This document shows positions 61,867-64,000 of a stretch of 64,000 bases of DNA, in pieces. The DNA comes from Streptomyces sp. TLI_171. GTDB taxonomy: Bacteria; Actinomycetota; Actinomycetes; Streptomycetales; Streptomycetaceae. The stretch is from contig NZ_RAPS01000001.1 in NCBI RefSeq assembly GCF_003610255.1, positions 1 to 64,000 of the forward strand. Direction: 5' to 3'. Each line of letters begins with the position of its first letter. The first letter of the stretch is position 1. The notes below the pieces were generated by a model. That model was not told the origin of the DNA and made no database searches. It was given only the letters and a program-made list of their open reading frames with translations. Position numbers and translations under genes: made by a program.

Positions 61867-62799
61867 TCAGGTCCCCTGCCCCGCTTCACCGGCCGGGGCC
61901 CGGCGGTGGCCGTCGGCGCGGTGGCCGTCGGCGGGGTCGGTCTCCAGGGGGCGCCAGGCGGGTCCGCGGCCGTCGGTGGCGATCCGGCCGAACACGGCGT
62001 CGGCGAAGTGGACGCCGAAGCCGATGGTGTCGGGCTCGGCCAGTTCGGCGACGAGGCGGCGGCGGTGGTCGGCGGCCAGGGCGGGGTCGTGGTCGTAGAC
62101 GCAGGACCACTCGGGTCGGTCCGCCTGGACCGGGGAGTGCAGGGAGTCGCCGAAGGCGATCAGCCGGGTGCCTCCGCCGGTGATGACGAACTCGGTGTGC
62201 CCCGGGGAGTGCCCGCCGGTGATCCGGGCCCGGACGCCGGGGAAGACCTCCTCGCCGTCGGTCACCGTGCGGACGTGCGGGGCGAGGGCGGCGGCCTCCC
62301 CGGGCGCACCCCCGGCCCACTCCGGCTCCGCCACCAGGTGCACGGCGGGGGCGAACAGCGGGCGGCCGTCGGGGGCGGGCCGGACGGCCCAGCCGAGGTG
62401 GTCGGGGTGCAGGTGGCTGAAGGCGACGGCTTCTAACGTCCCCGGTTCCCGGCCGAGTTCGGCCAGGTTCCGGAGGAGCGCGCCGCCGCGGACGGCGCCG
62501 TTCGGGGTGGCCGGGTCGGCGGGCGATGTGTGCGGGCCGAACCCGGTGTCGATCAGCAGTGCGCGGTCGCCGTGCTCCACCAGGAGGCCGCCGAGGCTCG
62601 CCACCAGGTGGCCGGTGGCGTCCAGGTACTGCGGGTGGGCGGCCCAGAACGCCTCGGTGGTGTCCGGCAGCCAGGCGCGCGGCCGGCCCTGGATCGAGCC
62701 GTCCGGCACGAAGGTCACCGTCGTGTCGCCGAGCCGCAGCGAGCGGAGCCGTCCGGGCCGCCGCAGCCGTTCGTCCGCTCCGGTCCTGGTGTCCACCAT
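61867..62799 (-). CDS. Metallo-beta-lactamase-fold hydrolase, lactonase-like
   Basis: A 310-residue protein from ATG 62799, with AGGAGGGG at ideal spacing. It has RSLRLGDTTVTFVPDGSIQG, LLIDTGFGPHTSPADPATPN, the metal site VAFSHLHPDHLGWAVRPAPD (HxHxDH), ITGGHSPGHTEFVITGGGTR, LIAFGDSLHSPVQ, and HFADAVFGRIATDGRGPAW. This is the AHL-lactonase/arylsulfatase-like MBL group, substrate unknown. It is divergent from a MarR regulator, with an operator-like palindrome between, so its expression is probably controlled by that regulator. Confidence 0.9.
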   Translation of the reverse strand: MVDTRTGADERLRRPGRLRSLRLGDTTVTFVPDGSIQGRPRAWLPDTTEAFWAAHPQYLDATGHLVASLGGLLVEHGDRALLIDTGFGPHTSPADPATPNGAVRGGALLRNLAELGREPGTLEAVAFSHLHPDHLGWAVRPAPDGRPLFAPAVHLVAEPEWAGGAPGEAAALAPHVRTVTDGEEVFPGVRARITGGHSPGHTEFVITGGGTRLIAFGDSLHSPVQADRPEWSCVYDHDPALAADHRRRLVAELAEPDTIGFGVHFADAVFGRIATDGRGPAWRPLETDPADGHRADGHRRAPAGEAGQGT

Positions 62800-62874
62800 G
62801 GCTTCCCCTCCTGGTCGGTGACGCGGTGTCGGTTCGCCGCCGGGTTCCGTCGCGGCGGTCCTGCCACCATAAGC

Positions 62875-62916
62875 ATCAAGCTAGAAACATTCAAGCTTTA
62901 ATGATTCTGGCTTGAT
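62875..62916. promoter_or_regulatory. MarR-type operator in an AT-rich divergent promoter
   Basis: A near-perfect 16-bp palindrome CATTCAAGCTTTAATG (62888-62903, one mismatched pair) lies inside a wider inverted repeat, ATCAAGC (62875-62881) and GCTTGAT (62910-62916). The whole stretch is far AT-richer than its surroundings and lies between the divergent MBL and MarR genes. It probably holds both promoters and the MarR site. Confidence 0.65.
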
Positions 62917-62936
62917 GGACTTGCTAGGGTGAGGGC

Positions 62937-63374
62937 ATGACGACATCCCCCGGAGCGCGGGACGCGCAGGCCGTCGCCGAGCGGGAGCTGTGCGGCCTGG
63001 TGAACGGGCTCGCCCAGCGGATCGCCGAGCACGTGCGCCGTCGCGCCGTCCCGCTGGGCCTCACCGCGGCCCAGGCGACCGCGCTGCGCGAGATGACCGG
63101 GCCGATGACCATGCGGGAACTCGCCGAGCGCATGAGCTGCGAGCCCTCCAACGCCACCTTCGTCGTCGACCGGCTGGAGAAGCAGGGCCTGGTCGAACGC
63201 CACCCCCACCCCACCGACCGCCGTGCCCGGCTCCTCGTCCTCACCCCCGAGGGCCGCGCCCTGCGCGAGCGGCTCCTCGGCCTCCTCGCCGAGGACTCTC
63301 CGCTGGCCGCGCTCACCCCCGACCAGCAGCGCGCCCTCCAGGCCCTGCTGGAGCAGACCGCCACCCTCCCCTAG
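62937..63374 (+). CDS. MarR-family transcriptional regulator
   Basis: A 145-residue protein from ATG 62937. Winged helix: LGLTAAQATALREMTGPMTM, RELAERMSCEPSNATFVVDR, LEKQGLVERHPHPTDRRARL, LVLTPEGRALRERLLGLLAE. The salt-bridge wing (DRRAR) is intact. MarR proteins usually repress the divergent gene and themselves and are released by a small ligand. The palindrome at 62888 and the MBL hydrolase are the likely targets. Confidence 0.9.
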   Translation: MTTSPGARDAQAVAERELCGLVNGLAQRIAEHVRRRAVPLGLTAAQATALREMTGPMTMRELAERMSCEPSNATFVVDRLEKQGLVERHPHPTDRRARLLVLTPEGRALRERLLGLLAEDSPLAALTPDQQRALQALLEQTATLP

Positions 63375-63647
63375 CGACTGTGCGCTCGACGCACGGTCAG
63401 GGCCCTGTTGGACCGTCAGGCACCGTGCTGCAGCGGCTCGGCGCTCCTCGCGCCCGAGACAGCCGGCTGACCCGTCAGGCCGCCCCGTCACGGGAGACGC
63501 CCGGCACGCTCCCCCTTTGTCCGGGAACGGGGCCGGGAACGGGCGAACGGGCGGCCCGCCGACGGGGTGTGCGGGCCGGGAAGGGCTACGCTGCGTGGCC
63601 AGGGCGGACGGGAGGCGTGTCCGTGGTGGTGCGGCTTGGAGGCGCGG

Positions 63648-64000
63648 GTGGACGCCGACGGATCGTCAGCGCGGGGCGGGGCGGGTGTGTCGGGGTGGGA
63701 GGCCGTCGCCGGGCCCCGGCCGGACGGTGACGGTGCCCAGCCCGCCGCGGGCCTGTGCGGCGCGGGGCGGCTGTCGATCTCCGCGGACCACGGCTCGATC
63801 GCGGCGTACCGCATCGACGGCCCCGTGACGGTCCATCAGCACCCGCCGTCGGCGGCCGCGCCGGCGCCCCGGCCGGTACGGGTGGGTGTGGTTCCGTCGC
63901 TGGCCTCGGCGTTCCAGCCTCGGGACGGCCTGCGGGGGGCGATCGACAGGGCCCGGGCCGGGCATCCGACGGTGGTGCTCACGCAGGTGTTGTCCGGCGG
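63648..64000 (+). CDS. NB-ARC/TPR-type protein, N-terminal part (cut by the window end)
   Basis: From GTG 63648, with a perfect GGAGG five bases upstream, the frame is open to the end of the window. It encodes about 117 residues: a Gly/Asp-rich start, IDGPVTVHQHPPSAAAPAPR, then RVGVVPSLASAFQPRDGLRG, AIDRARAGHPTVVLTQVLSG. The last block is the typical lead-in to a P-loop (VLTQVLSGGGGVGKS in such proteins) of actinobacterial NB-ARC/TPR proteins, so the ATPase should follow outside. These STAND-type proteins act as signal switches. The small VHQH motif also appears in similar proteins. Confidence 0.65.
   Translation, partial: MDADGSSARGGAGVSGWEAVAGPRPDGDGAQPAAGLCGAGRLSISADHGSIAAYRIDGPVTVHQHPPSAAAPAPRPVRVGVVPSLASAFQPRDGLRGAIDRARAGHPTVVLTQVLSG

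Noticed and set aside
1..64000. tRNA, rRNA, riboswitch or tmRNA genes
   Set aside because: No cloverleaf, rRNA-like or known riboswitch core was seen by reading. A covariance-model scan would be needed to exclude degenerate cases.

Overview
The window is about 72% GC, dense in GTG starts and carries many actinobacterial-only families (SARP/AfsR-type regulator, Spo0M, DUF6461, DUF402, DUF6193, SCO2522/SCO2525-like proteins, Streptomyces-type ISs). This points to a member of the Streptomycetaceae (Streptomyces or Kitasatospora). The mix of insertion-sequence debris, orphan immunity-like genes and replication-module genes suggests a chromosome arm or a large linear or integrated replicon. No rRNA, tRNA or CRISPR array was seen.

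Layout. 1-4050: a replication-relaxation family gene with a one-base frameshift, an 8-bp tandem repeat, a strong terminator, and a LuxR-type regulator facing two small genes across a region with a perfect 17-bp palindrome. 5089-8082: two secreted cell-wall enzymes (CHAP amidase/peptidase and Rpf-like transglycosylase) that share a six-bladed propeller-type C-terminus, with 211 bp identical at DNA level. 8144-9253: an exonuclease/phosphatase-family enzyme and a small ORF. 9325-15376 (minus strand): a tightly coupled module of an XRE regulator, a family-B DNA-polymerase-like protein, a small HTH protein, a 90-aa protein and an SF2 helicase with helicase-associated repeats. Its order and sizes recall telomere-associated/terminal-protein operons of linear Streptomyces replicons, and it is the most interesting system in the window.

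15654-48900: an accessory mosaic. Small orphan genes, several immunity-like (YwqG, CPCC-barstar, SUKH, DUF6193), alternate with mobile debris. The debris includes an exactly 1000-bp IS630-type element with 24-bp inverted repeats and a passenger gene, IS110 fused to ISL3, IS1182, IS3 (with CCG target duplication), IS5, IS21 and IS256 fragments, and three remnants of one integrase family. A divergent Spo0M pair, a SARP/NB-ARC/TPR regulator, a MerR regulator and remnants of a glycosyl hydrolase, VOC protein and HNH nuclease lie among them.

48900-64000: more orderly. It holds a TPR pseudogene, a DHA2 efflux pump divergent from an HxlR regulator with three evenly spaced operators, a partial SCO2521-2525-like cluster, acetyltransferases, metallo-beta-lactamase-fold hydrolases, a YihY membrane protein, a methyltransferase, a MarR regulator with its operator, and the start of an NB-ARC-type protein cut by the window end.

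At least a dozen genes are broken by single-base indels, many in C or G runs. This may be real decay or uncorrected sequencing error and should be kept in mind for every gene marked pseudogene below.
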